This document shows positions 29,307 to 37,744 of a stretch of 64,000 nt of DNA, piece by piece. Positions within the stretch are counted from its first letter, which is position 1; each line of letters begins with the position of its first letter. Source of the stretch: Marinimicrobium agarilyticum DSM 16975. GTDB lineage: Bacteria; Pseudomonadota; Gammaproteobacteria; Pseudomonadales; Cellvibrionaceae. The DNA lies in contig NZ_AUHU01000015.1 of NCBI RefSeq assembly GCF_000423345.1, positions 42,360 through 106,359 of the forward strand. Reading direction: 5' to 3'. The notes beneath the pieces were generated by a model. It ran no database searches and was not told the origin of the DNA. It was given only the letters and a program-made list of their open reading frames with translations. Made by a program: the position numbers and the translations under genes.

Positions 29307-30426
29307 CCGGCTCTAGCGAGTACCGACTGGCGGGCATCTCAGGGCGATGCACCTCACCCGGGCCCACCGCCTCATCCGCCATTTTCTCTCGCGCCAGTGC
29401 CCGATCCTCTGCATCGGCGTCAATTCCCTCCTGCGGCTTGGCACGCTCCCGATACACCAATCGTACCAGTACCGGGAAGTGATCGGAGCCAAAGGATGGC
29501 AGACGCTGCATATCCTCCAGCACAAAATGCTCACTGTGGAACAGATGATCCAGAGGCCAGCGGATAAACGGATAGTCAGCGTGAAAGCTGTTGAACATAC
29601 CGCGCCCGATGCGCGGGTCCAACAGTCCACTGACTTTGCGGAATAGCCGGGTGGTTAGCGACCAGGCCACATCGTTCAGGTCGCCGGTAACGATGGTCGG
29701 CACATCACGTTCACTTTCCGCAACGCTGCGACCGACCATCACCAGCTCGGCGTCGCGCTCGGAGGAGGTTGCATTTTCGGAGGGGCTCGGCGGGGCGGGG
29801 TGCAAAAAGTGCAACACCACCCGGCGGCCGGAGGGCAGCACCGCTTCGGCGTGTATGGAGGGCACGTCCTCCTCCACCAGAAACTGTAAGGCGGCGTTTT
29901 CCAACGGATAGCGGGAGTAGACATGCATTCCGTACAGGTTGTCCTGCGGGCACTTGATGGTGTGGGGATAGTCCTGCTCGAGGACATCGAGTTGCTCTTG
30001 CCACCAGTCATCAGACTCCAGTGTCACCAGTATATCGGGCCGGTTTTCGGCCACGATTGCCAAGAGCCGTTCGGCGTTGCGGTTGGGGGTCAGCACATTG
30101 GCGGTCATAATGGCGATGCGTTGCTGGCGGTCCTTCTCCGAGAGAGTCCCGGCGGAGCGCACTTCTTTCGAGTGCAGTGGCGTATATGGCACAATCCACC
30201 AAGCGTGGTACGCCAGACAGGCTGAGCTCAGGGTGAGCAATATCCAGGTGGAGAGCTGCCCCCAATCGAGCAGGCACAGGAGCGCCCCCACCAGGACCAA
30301 CGCCAGGCAGGACAGTTGCAAGCGGGGAAAGTCCAGCCCTCGCACCCACCAGGCTTCGATGCGGGAAAGTGGAATCAGGGTCAGCAACAGCAGTAAGACC
30401 ACCGCTACCCAAAGTCCTGTCAGCAT
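29299..30426 (-). CDS. Membrane endonuclease/exonuclease/phosphatase (EEP) family protein
   Basis: A 375-residue protein. Three N-terminal membrane segments ([56 protein letters not shown]) precede an EEP-fold domain: [43 protein letters not shown] and [11 protein letters not shown]. The fold covers Mg-dependent nucleases, phospholipases and phosphatases; the membrane anchor fits the YafD-like group. The substrate is unknown. AAGGAACG precedes the ATG at 30426. It is convergent with the hybrid kinase. Confidence 0.82.
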
Positions 30427-30590
30427 GAATACGTTCCTTGCGCAAGCGGCTCGGGTTCGGTCCAAGCCGCGGTTGATCGGTCTGTCTTCGAGGTTAGGGC
30501 AATTACACGAAGCGGACAAGGAAAGGCGTCGCATTGCGCCCAGCAACAACATATTACTGTCGCGTAACTACCAACCACCGAGCCAAACCC

Positions 30591-31313
30591 ATGACCTATT
30601 GCTTTTCACCCATCGGCATCGTGCACTCGAGCTTTATAGAGAAGTTTGGTATTCCCCGACAGCCGGGGTTGGCGCCCGCGGTTCGGGCGCGTCTGGAGCT
30701 GCTGCCCCCTTACGATGACCCGCAAGCACTGGAGGGGCTGGAACAATGCACCCATCTCTGGCTGCAGTTCGTGTTCCACCGGCCGCCGAGCGACCAATGG
30801 CGGCCGCGGGTCCGCCCTCCCCGGTTGGGTGGAAACAAGAGTCTGGGCGTTTTCGCGACCCGCTCCCCCCTGCGCCCCAACCCGATCGGTTTGTCGGTGG
30901 TGAAGCTTGAGGGCATTGAACAGGCGCACGGTAAGCTGTTCCTACTATTGTCGGGGGCGGATTTGCTGGACGGCACGCCGGTGCTGGATATCAAGCCGTA
31001 TGTGCCATACACGGATTCGGTGCCGGAGGCGGAGAATCGCTTCGCGGGGGAGGCCCCGGCCTGGGTGCCGGTGGAGTTCACACCGGAGGCCGACTCGGCC
31101 TGCAGGGCGTTGAGCGACACCACGGGGCAGGATTGGCGGGCGTTGCTCCAGCAGATTCTGCAACAGGACCCACGGCCCCAGTACCAGAAGCCGGACCCAC
31201 AGCGGCGCTATGGCATGACGCTGAAGGAGGCGGAGGTGCGTTGGTATTATCACCCGACAGCCGAAGGAGAGCACCAATTAATGGTGACTGAAGTAATTCC
31301 TCACAAACCATGA
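30591..31313 (+). CDS. trmO: TrmO, tRNA m6t6A37 methyltransferase
   Basis: TsaA/TrmO (YaeB) family, 240 residues. TrmO uses SAM to N6-methylate t6A37 in certain tRNAs such as tRNA-Thr in E. coli. The signature LGVFATRSPLRPNPIGLSVV is exact, and the domain begins CFSPIGIVHSSF and has DLLDGTPVLDIKPYVPY. The C-terminal domain (RYGMTLKEAEVRWYYHP) is complete. The start at 30591 (MTYCFSP) is chosen from homology. It stands alone between a divergent EEP gene and a repeat-rich region. Confidence 0.93.
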   Translation: MTYCFSPIGIVHSSFIEKFGIPRQPGLAPAVRARLELLPPYDDPQALEGLEQCTHLWLQFVFHRPPSDQWRPRVRPPRLGGNKSLGVFATRSPLRPNPIGLSVVKLEGIEQAHGKLFLLLSGADLLDGTPVLDIKPYVPYTDSVPEAENRFAGEAPAWVPVEFTPEADSACRALSDTTGQDWRALLQQILQQDPRPQYQKPDPQRRYGMTLKEAEVRWYYHPTAEGEHQLMVTEVIPHKP

Positions 31314-31362
31314 AGCCCTTGGTAACACGCAAAACCTAACCGTGAAGGATTGCTTCACGCCC

Positions 31363-31474
31363 GGCCCAAGGTGGAATAGACCGGTTGTAGACCCGCCGTA
31401 AACCCATCCATGGGGGCTTCTCATCGGCATCCATGCCTCAGAGAGTCTACAACCGGTCTATTCCACCTCGGGCC
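31363..31474. repeat. Long inverted repeat 1 in the trmO-serA gap
   Basis: Arms at 31363-31392 and 31445-31474 are complementary over 30 bases with one mismatch, around a 52-base spacer. The core GGAATAGACCGGTTGTAGAC recurs as GTCTACAACCGGTCTATTCC. The spacer holds CGCCGTAAACCCAT, whose complement lies at the far end of the second repeat, and the palindrome GGCATCCATGCC. Confidence 0.85.
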
Positions 31475-31652
31475 TCAGTGCCAATAGAACCCCAGAGGCG
31501 ATTGGTTGGCGATTCTGGCCATGAGAGTGAATTGAACCGCAGGCCGCTACCTCAAAACAAGGTGGGGCTCACCCGGAGCGGTTTTTCTCGAAGCTCCCCT
31601 TTCTGGCGGATGCGCTTCGCTTATACCGCCCTACGGCTGATCCCGGCACTGA

Positions 31653-31814
31653 GGTTCGGTATGGGGTGCACTGTTCCCGGACCGTGGAGCGGGGGACCCG
31701 CGATTCGAGCCCCCAGGGGCCGCTCTCTGGCATCCATGCCATCGCGGCATTAGTGAATCCCTTCACGTCATGGGTTTACGGCGTGTCCGGGGACAGTGCA
31801 CCCCATACCGAACC
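31653..31814. repeat. Long inverted repeat 2 in the trmO-serA gap
   Basis: Arms at 31653-31681 and 31786-31814 are complementary over 29 bases with one mismatch (core GGTTCGGTATGGGGTGCACT). The 104-base spacer holds a second copy of GGCATCCATGCC (31729-31740; first copy 31426-31437) and ATGGGTTTACGGCG, the complement of a piece of repeat 1. Between the two repeats (31475-31652) I see no gene. The whole 31314-31916 stretch looks like nested or decayed non-autonomous elements; the serA promoter must lie at its right end. Confidence 0.8.
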
Positions 31815-31916
31815 GGACTAAACGACATCCAACGCCAGAGGAAGATGTGCTATCATGCCGACCCTCTTTTCCACCCCTCCCCCGCACAACCCGAATCAGC
31901 TGAGGTGACAGCGTTC

Positions 31917-33146
31917 ATGAGCAAGAAGTCATTGGACAAAAGCAAAATCAAATTCCTGCTGCTGGAAGGCGTCCACCAGTCCGCCGTCGACACCCTCAAC
32001 GCCGCCGGTTACACCAACATCGACTACCTCAAAACCGCGCTGTCCGAAGAGGAACTGATCGAACGGATCAAAGACGCCCACTTCGTCGGCCTGCGTTCGC
32101 GCACTCAACTGACCCGCAACGTCTTTGAAAACGCCCACAAGCTGATCGCCGCCGGCTGCTTCTGCATCGGTACCAATCAGGTCGACCTGCAGGCAGCCCA
32201 GGAACACGGCGTGGCAGTCTTCAACGCCCCCTACTCCAACACCCGCTCGGTCGCCGAACTGGTGTTGGCCGAAGCCATCCTGTTGCTTCGGGGCATCCCG
32301 GAAAAGAACGCCGCCTGCCATCGCGGCGGCTGGAAGAAATCCGCCCTGGGATCCTACGAGATTCGGGGCAAGACCCTGGGGATTATCGGCTACGGCTCGA
32401 TCGGCAGTCAGCTGAGTGTTCTGGCCGAGTCGCTGGGAATGAAAGTCTGCTTTTACGATGTGATCCCCAAGCTACCGCTGGGTAATGCCGCCCAGATGCG
32501 CAGCCTGAACGAACTGCTGAACCACTCCGACATCGTCAGCCTGCATGTACCGGAAACCGGGTCCACCAAGAACATGATCGGAGCCGAAGAGCTTGAGCAG
32601 ATGAAGCCCGGCTCGATTCTGATCAACGCTTCTCGCGGTACGGTCATCGAGATCGATGCTCTGGCGGAGGCGATCAAGGCCGACAAACTGGCCGGCGCGG
32701 CCATCGATGTATTTCCGGTCGAGCCCAAAGGCAACAGCGACGAGTTCGTCAGCCCCCTGCGAGGCCTGGACAATGTGATTCTGACCCCACACATTGGTGG
32801 CTCCACCGTAGAGGCGCAGCAGAATATCGGGGTGGAAGTGGCGGAAAAGCTGGTGATGTACTCCGACAACGGCACCACCACCAGCTCGGTCAACTTCCCG
32901 GAAGTCGCCCTGCCGGGGCACCCGGACGCGCACCGCCTGCTGCACGTACATGCCAACGTGCCCGGTGTCATGTCCGCAATCAACCGGATTTTCTCGGACA
33001 ACGAAATCAATATCGCGGCCCAGTACCTGCAGACCAACGAGAAGGTGGGCTACGTGGTGCTGGATATCTACTCGCCCTACAGCCCCGAAGTGCTCAAACA
33101 GCTTCGGGAGATTCAGGGCACGATCCGCTGCCGGGTGCTTTTCTAA
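31917..33146 (+). CDS. serA: D-3-phosphoglycerate dehydrogenase
   Basis: First enzyme of serine synthesis: oxidises 3-phosphoglycerate to 3-phosphohydroxypyruvate with NAD. The 409-residue product has the same length class and layout as E. coli SerA: N-terminal substrate domain (KFLLLEGVHQSAVDTL), Rossmann motif GKTLGIIGYGSIGSQLS, catalytic Arg, Glu and His in LINASRGTVIEID, DVFPVEPKG and LTPHIGGSTVEAQ, and a C-terminal ACT domain (VHANVPGVMSAINRIFSDNE) that binds serine for feedback inhibition. GAGGTG stands nine bases before the ATG at 31917. Its stop overlaps the stop of the convergent hydrolase gene. Confidence 0.96.
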   Translation: MSKKSLDKSKIKFLLLEGVHQSAVDTLNAAGYTNIDYLKTALSEEELIERIKDAHFVGLRSRTQLTRNVFENAHKLIAAGCFCIGTNQVDLQAAQEHGVAVFNAPYSNTRSVAELVLAEAILLLRGIPEKNAACHRGGWKKSALGSYEIRGKTLGIIGYGSIGSQLSVLAESLGMKVCFYDVIPKLPLGNAAQMRSLNELLNHSDIVSLHVPETGSTKNMIGAEELEQMKPGSILINASRGTVIEIDALAEAIKADKLAGAAIDVFPVEPKGNSDEFVSPLRGLDNVILTPHIGGSTVEAQQNIGVEVAEKLVMYSDNGTTTSSVNFPEVALPGHPDAHRLLHVHANVPGVMSAINRIFSDNEINIAAQYLQTNEKVGYVVLDIYSPYSPEVLKQLREIQGTIRCRVLF

Positions 33147-34111
33147 CGCCCGAAAAAGAAGTCCGCGACCGCCGCGAAAGCGGGGTCGCGGTACCCTTGA
33201 CTCTCGTTGACCAAGTGATGCCTCGCCTCGGTAATCATCTCGACCCTCAGATTCGGCAATAGCCGGCCGATCTGCTGCAGGTTGTACTGCCAGTCCACGG
33301 TACCATCCCCCGTTCCCTGAACAATGAGCAGCTCATCGTCCCTCACGGGCCAGCTACGAAAAGTTTCGTCCCAGGCCTTCATGGCCCCCACCCACTCGAC
33401 GCTGACTTTGCGGTACTGAAGGGGGTCCTTGTGCTCGAGAAAATCGTTGAAGTCATCATCGTGAGAGCTGTCAGTGAAAGTACGAGGCACTTCCTTCACC
33501 CAACGGTGCAGCAGCGCATACAACCACTTACTGAGCCCCCAGGCTTGAGGTAACACTAACGGTGCGAACAGAGCGGTTCTACCGGTGAGAGCGGGCCCGT
33601 AACGCCAAAGGTGGTTGAGCAAGGTGGCACCGCCCATACTCTGGCCAAAGGCGTAACGGGGCCCCGAGAACAGCCTGGCTGAGCTCTGCAACAGTGCATC
33701 AAGCACGTCGGCATAGCGGTTAAAACTGTCGATAACCAAACGTTCTCCCGAGCTCAACCCATGGCCGGGGTGATCATAGGCCAAGACCGAAAGCCTTCTT
33801 TCCAGAGCAAAGTGCACCGCCTGGGCATACAACGCCGAATGATCAAAATAGCCGTGCACGATGGTGAAAGTGCCTTGAGGGTTTTCGGGAACCCAGTATT
33901 GTACGGCGATATCCCAACCTTCCACCCGCGAGTACCCCATCCGGTGCGCCACATCGGGAAAAGCCGCCTCCATGTCGAGTCCATAGTGCTTAAGGTAGGC
34001 TCGAACCTGTGGGTCACCTTGGCAGCGCGCATCGCGCTCCAGATCAAAGTGCAACTCGGGCAGGAGCGCGGGCAACCGGGAAAAATCGGGGGCATTTTCA
34101 GACAGACTCAC
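33143..34111 (-). CDS. Alpha/beta hydrolase, lysophospholipase-like
   Basis: A 322-residue Hydrolase_4-type protein. The nucleophile Ser is in YAFGQSMGGATLLN, the oxyanion segment is VHGYFDHSALYAQ, an Asp is in VQGTGDGTVDW and the His in ITEARHHLVNES. This layout matches monoacylglycerol lipases and lysophospholipases; the substrate is not certain. A GTG at 34111 with GGAG eight bases upstream is chosen; a TTG 78 bases upstream would run into a terminator of the next gene. Stop codons of this gene and serA overlap tail to tail. Confidence 0.82.
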   Translation of the reverse strand: MSLSENAPDFSRLPALLPELHFDLERDARCQGDPQVRAYLKHYGLDMEAAFPDVAHRMGYSRVEGWDIAVQYWVPENPQGTFTIVHGYFDHSALYAQAVHFALERRLSVLAYDHPGHGLSSGERLVIDSFNRYADVLDALLQSSARLFSGPRYAFGQSMGGATLLNHLWRYGPALTGRTALFAPLVLPQAWGLSKWLYALLHRWVKEVPRTFTDSSHDDDFNDFLEHKDPLQYRKVSVEWVGAMKAWDETFRSWPVRDDELLIVQGTGDGTVDWQYNLQQIGRLLPNLRVEMITEARHHLVNESQGYRDPAFAAVADFFFGR

Positions 34112-34170
34112 AAGCGGGCTCCGTCGACAAAGGAGCTTCCAGTCTAGCAAAATTGGAAAGACAAACGAGG

Positions 34171-34204
34171 AAAGAAAGCCGCGCGCCAAGAGAGGGCACG
34201 CGGC
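34171..34204 (-). terminator. Terminator downstream of the GH9 lipoprotein gene
   Basis: Read on the minus strand: GCCGCGTGCC, loop CTCTCTT, GGCGCGCGGC (one mismatch), then TTTCTTT. A second hairpin (CGATCGCC/GGCGATCG, 34219-34236) lies between this one and the stop codon. Together they end the GH9 transcript before the hydrolase gene. Confidence 0.65.
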
Positions 34205-34237
34205 GTGGAGAAGGGCCCCGATCGCCGGGGCGATCGT

Positions 34238-36178
34238 TTATTCCGCGGTATCGGTCATCACCTGGAGCGCGCCACTTACATAAACCAGAGGCGCATTCCA
34301 GTTGATGGTGACTTCGTTGGTGGAGTAGCTGCACCAATCATCCAGGTAGGCCTTGGCGATGGCCTCATCCCCCGCCGGATAGTTGATACCCTGGTCTTCG
34401 CAGTCTGCCGGGTAGTCGATATTCGGGCCGCCCACCACAAAGCCGGGGACCGGCGCTTCGATATCGTCCGCCTCCGAGGCACGATGGTGAATATGCATGG
34501 GCGTTTTATCGCCGTGGCCGGTCACGTAGGAATAGCCGGTGGGATTGCGCCCCAGAATGTAATCGAACAGCGACTGGGCCGCTTCCCGGTAGCGGGTTTC
34601 CGAAGGCCTCAGCCGGTAGCCCTGCAGCAGCATCATCGCCCGGTTGAGCACATTGCCGTTGCTGCCCCAATAAAAGTCGCCGTCCACCATGGCCACCCGG
34701 TAACTGGAACTTTGATCGAGGCTGGCCAGCGTATTGGCGACATTCAGTATCTGGGTTTCAACCGCCTCGACATCCGCCGGATCGCTCAGCAGGTCTTTAT
34801 GAAACGCCAGCGACATCCAGGCCAGCCCGCGAGTGTCGGGCCAAGCGGGAACCCAGTTATCAATATTGCGCCGCTTAAAGGCGTCATAGTAGTGGGTTTC
34901 TTCCGTGGTAATGAAAAGCTCGGCGGCGGCCCAAGCAAATTCGTCCACGAACGGGCCCGCGTCCCCGTACTCCCCGGTGCTGACATCCGCCGGGTTTTCA
35001 AACGCCACGTCAGGATTGTCGAGCGCCCATTGCCAGGCACTGATCGCGGCGTTCAGCATCTCAGTGGACAGCGTCGCGTCAATCGGCTCGTACACCCGGC
35101 TGGCCATCGCCATAACGGCGGCAAAGTTCAGGGTCGCCGAGGTGCCCTTACCAATCACATAGCGATCGCCCGCGGCCTCGTGAGGCATCTGAATACCGGC
35201 AAAGTTGAGCGTCGTCAGTTTATGGTAAACGCCCCCGTCTTCGTCTTGCATTTGGAGCATCCAGGACAGATTCCACAACGCCTCGTCGAGGATGTCCGCC
35301 CGGCCATTGTCGCTTTCAGGGATATTCACGTCTTTGCCGGTGTAATACTCCGGGAAGTGTTCGTAGGCTGCCAGTAGGGTATAGGTGGAAATCCCGGAGT
35401 TAACTACATACTTGCCAAAATCCCCCGCGTCATACCAACCTCTGGGAGCTTCAATGCTGTCTCCGGGAGAGCGCGAGCCATCAGCGGCGGTCTCGTGAAC
35501 CAACACATTCATATCGGGATGCCCCATCGGCCGGGCATACTCACCCGCATGCACCTCACTCAGTGCCGTGCTTGCCCGGTTGAAATAGTAGGCTTTCAAG
35601 GCCGCGTCACTCAGTGAGTCGTAAACATCGCTTCCAATTTCGAAGGGGTGTGAGTCGCCCACGCCCTCCACACGCACGAGATAGTCGCCCGGCTCTACCC
35701 ACCCGGAAAAATCAGCCAAGCTGACCGCTTCACCCGCTGGAGACCACTGAAGGGCGGTCGACAGCGCGCCCGTGTAAACGGCCTCTCCGGACTGGCGGTC
35801 GATCAGGGAGAACATCTCTGCCTCGGCCTCGGGGATGACCGCCAGCTTTTGAGCCTGAGGCAGAAAGCCAACCTGGTTCACCCGTATGCCGCCCAGTTCG
35901 GCCGGCGCACTGCTGGCGCTACTCTGGTCACTGGATTCACTCTGCTGAGCCGCGGAGCTGCTGGCCAGACTGCTTGACTGCCCCTCCGAGGTTGACTCAC
36001 TGGAGGTGCCATCCGAGCTGTTCTGGGTCTCAGAACTACTCTGTGTCTCTGAGCTGCTTTGCTCGTCTGAGCTGGAGCTGTCCGACTCCGGGCTGTCATC
36101 ACCGGAGGAAGAACCGCAGCCTGACAGGAACGCCAGACACAAAAGGCAGGATATTGACCGCTTGATCATTCCAAACAT
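34238..36178 (-). CDS. GH9 family lipoprotein glucanase
   Basis: A 646-residue glycoside hydrolase of family 9 (endoglucanase or exo-acting cellodextrinase). The N-terminus is a lipoprotein signal with lipobox FLSGC (Cys21), followed by about 70 residues that are mostly Ser with Glu and Gln, a typical flexible linker in this group. An Ig-like CelD_N domain (IRVNQVGFLPQAQKLAVI) comes next, then the catalytic (alpha/alpha)6 barrel: RGWYDAGDFGKYV carries the general-base Asp pair, MHIHHRAS the conserved His, and STNEVTINWNAPLVYV the acid Glu. No CBM is seen. It probably sits on the outer membrane. The divergent neighbour is an AraC-type regulator. Confidence 0.9.
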   Translation of the reverse strand: MFGMIKRSISCLLCLAFLSGCGSSSGDDSPESDSSSSDEQSSSETQSSSETQNSSDGTSSESTSEGQSSSLASSSAAQQSESSDQSSASSAPAELGGIRVNQVGFLPQAQKLAVIPEAEAEMFSLIDRQSGEAVYTGALSTALQWSPAGEAVSLADFSGWVEPGDYLVRVEGVGDSHPFEIGSDVYDSLSDAALKAYYFNRASTALSEVHAGEYARPMGHPDMNVLVHETAADGSRSPGDSIEAPRGWYDAGDFGKYVVNSGISTYTLLAAYEHFPEYYTGKDVNIPESDNGRADILDEALWNLSWMLQMQDEDGGVYHKLTTLNFAGIQMPHEAAGDRYVIGKGTSATLNFAAVMAMASRVYEPIDATLSTEMLNAAISAWQWALDNPDVAFENPADVSTGEYGDAGPFVDEFAWAAAELFITTEETHYYDAFKRRNIDNWVPAWPDTRGLAWMSLAFHKDLLSDPADVEAVETQILNVANTLASLDQSSSYRVAMVDGDFYWGSNGNVLNRAMMLLQGYRLRPSETRYREAAQSLFDYILGRNPTGYSYVTGHGDKTPMHIHHRASEADDIEAPVPGFVVGGPNIDYPADCEDQGINYPAGDEAIAKAYLDDWCSYSTNEVTINWNAPLVYVSGALQVMTDTAE

Positions 36179-36550
36179 GGGGAGGGGCCTCGTGGGAGTT
36201 ATTATCGATTGTTAACGTCCATAGGGGTTGCTTCTGGAACCCTCTTTTAGTCTACCTAACAATAAGACAATAGGGGCCTCTCTCGCGCTTTTCAAGAGGC
36301 AGTTTGTGCGACAAGTTCTCATTTTGAGGCCAAAGCTACCAAACCGACCTGACGCAATACGAAGCGGGCAAAAGATTGCTCAACGCATGAGACACAGATA
36401 AAGTGAATCCGTGCGATAATAACGCCACTGGTGAGTAGCCGAAGAGCAAGCACACCCGGCTCGGACAAGCTGAATAGTGGTCACGGAGGGGTAACTCGCC
36501 AAAAACAGTCAAACTCCGTCATTACTATAAAAATCGGCATACCAAAGTTA
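36179..36550. promoter_or_regulatory. Divergent GH9 / AraC regulator intergenic region
   Basis: About 370 bp without a credible gene, AT-richer than its neighbours. It must carry promoters of both genes. Short imperfect palindromes occur (for instance CCTA...TAGG around 36256-36275), but no motif shared with the other glucan genes was found here, in contrast to the four regions further right. Confidence 0.4.
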
Positions 36551-37693
36551 ATGAAAGATTATATTTTTAATATTCACGACGTGGTCCTGTTGATGACCGT
36601 GGCGGAAAGCATCCTGCTCGCGCTATTACAGGCCGCGCTCCCTGCCCAGAATCGGCTCTACGGGCGGCTTTTGAGCGTTTTCTTGATCGTTATTGCGGTG
36701 GCCGCGGTCACCACCCTGGTGCTCTGGAACGACCAGCTGCACACTACGCCCACCATCGATCACTATTGGATCCCTTACTTTCTGATAGTGTCTCTCATGG
36801 TGAAAGGGCCGACGCTCTACCTCTACGTGGCGTCGATCACCCGGGCGCACTTCACTCTCAAGCCCTTGCACTTGCTACATCTCATCCCCGCACTGGTAGC
36901 CGTCATAATAATGGCGACGTTCGGTATCGACAGCAACTCGTTACGCTATATCTGGGCCATGGGCGAACCTCAGCCTGAGCAAGTGGTCACTTCACTATGG
37001 GACGCCGCCAAGCTGGTACCCCTGGTCTACTCTTTCGCCGCCGTGGCGCTGGTGCAGCGCTACCGCTCCGAGCTGAAAGATGAATACTCTCACTTTTCCA
37101 GCACCGAGCCGCGCTGGCTGAATATTCTCACGCTCGGTTTCTTTGCCAGTTGGGCCTGGTCCACCACGGTACACGTTCTGGCAAAGTACAGCTCTCCAGA
37201 AACCGCAGACTACCTGGGCATTGCCGACAACTACTTCACCTTTATTCTGATTAATGCTCTGTTCACCTATAGTCTGGTCTACGCCCACCAGTTACTGACG
37301 ACCCGCTCCGATGACACACGGGCCCCCGCGGAGGAGAAGCCGTCCGATTCAGCCATCGACCGGGTTCGCGATGCGATGGAGAACGACAAAATCTACCTGC
37401 AGCAAAACCTCAACATCGAGCAGTTCGGTGCCCGACTGAAATTGCCAGTTAAAGAGGTGTCATCGGTCATCAACAAGCATTTCGGCACAAATTTTTTTGA
37501 GTTCATCAACTCTTATCGGGTGGAGGAAGCCAAACGGTTACTGGCTGACCCGACACTGACGGAAAAGACCATTCTGGATATTCTTCTGGAATCAGGCTTC
37601 AACAGCAAGTCCGCGTTTCACCGCTTTTTCAAACGCTTGGTAGGAGAGTCTCCTTCGGAGTACCGCAAACGAATGAATCATAAAGCGGAATAA
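36551..37693 (+). CDS. Membrane-anchored AraC-family transcription regulator
   Basis: About 380 residues. The N-terminal 230 residues hold about seven predicted membrane helices (for example VVLLMTVAESILLALLQAAL and GRLLSVFLIVIAVAAVTTLV), and the C-terminal 100 residues form an AraC HTH_18 domain: LNIEQFGARLKLPVKEVSSV and ILLESGFNSKSAFHRFFKRL, then GESPSEYRKR. DNA-binding proteins with a 7-helix sensor of this type occur in Cellvibrionales and Bacteroidetes. Placed head to head with a GH9 gene and beside GH16, it is a good candidate local regulator of glucan use; the inducer is unknown. The ATG at 36551 is preferred because helix 1 follows closely. Confidence 0.82.
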   Translation: MKDYIFNIHDVVLLMTVAESILLALLQAALPAQNRLYGRLLSVFLIVIAVAAVTTLVLWNDQLHTTPTIDHYWIPYFLIVSLMVKGPTLYLYVASITRAHFTLKPLHLLHLIPALVAVIIMATFGIDSNSLRYIWAMGEPQPEQVVTSLWDAAKLVPLVYSFAAVALVQRYRSELKDEYSHFSSTEPRWLNILTLGFFASWAWSTTVHVLAKYSSPETADYLGIADNYFTFILINALFTYSLVYAHQLLTTRSDDTRAPAEEKPSDSAIDRVRDAMENDKIYLQQNLNIEQFGARLKLPVKEVSSVINKHFGTNFFEFINSYRVEEAKRLLADPTLTEKTILDILLESGFNSKSAFHRFFKRLVGESPSEYRKRMNHKAE

Positions 37694-37720
37694 AAAAAGC
37701 GGCTCTCAAGGAGCCGCTTT
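37691..37720 (-). terminator. Bidirectional terminator between araC-type gene and GH16 gene
   Basis: AAAGCGGCTC and GAGCCGCTTT form a 10-bp stem with a 5-nt loop. On the minus strand it is followed by a run of seven T, so it is an intrinsic terminator for the GH16 gene; on the plus strand it can help end the regulator transcript. Confidence 0.85.
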
Positions 37721-37744
37721 AGAAGCACTGATCACCCAGTGGGG

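Noticed and set aside
31363..31814. Palindromic trmO-serA region considered as a CRISPR array
   Set aside because: Only two copies of any short unit, inverted rather than direct, irregular spacing and no cas genes.
34205..35377. Long plus-strand open frame (390 codons) under the GH9 lipoprotein
   Set aside because: Antisense to a clear GH9 gene; no recognisable domain.
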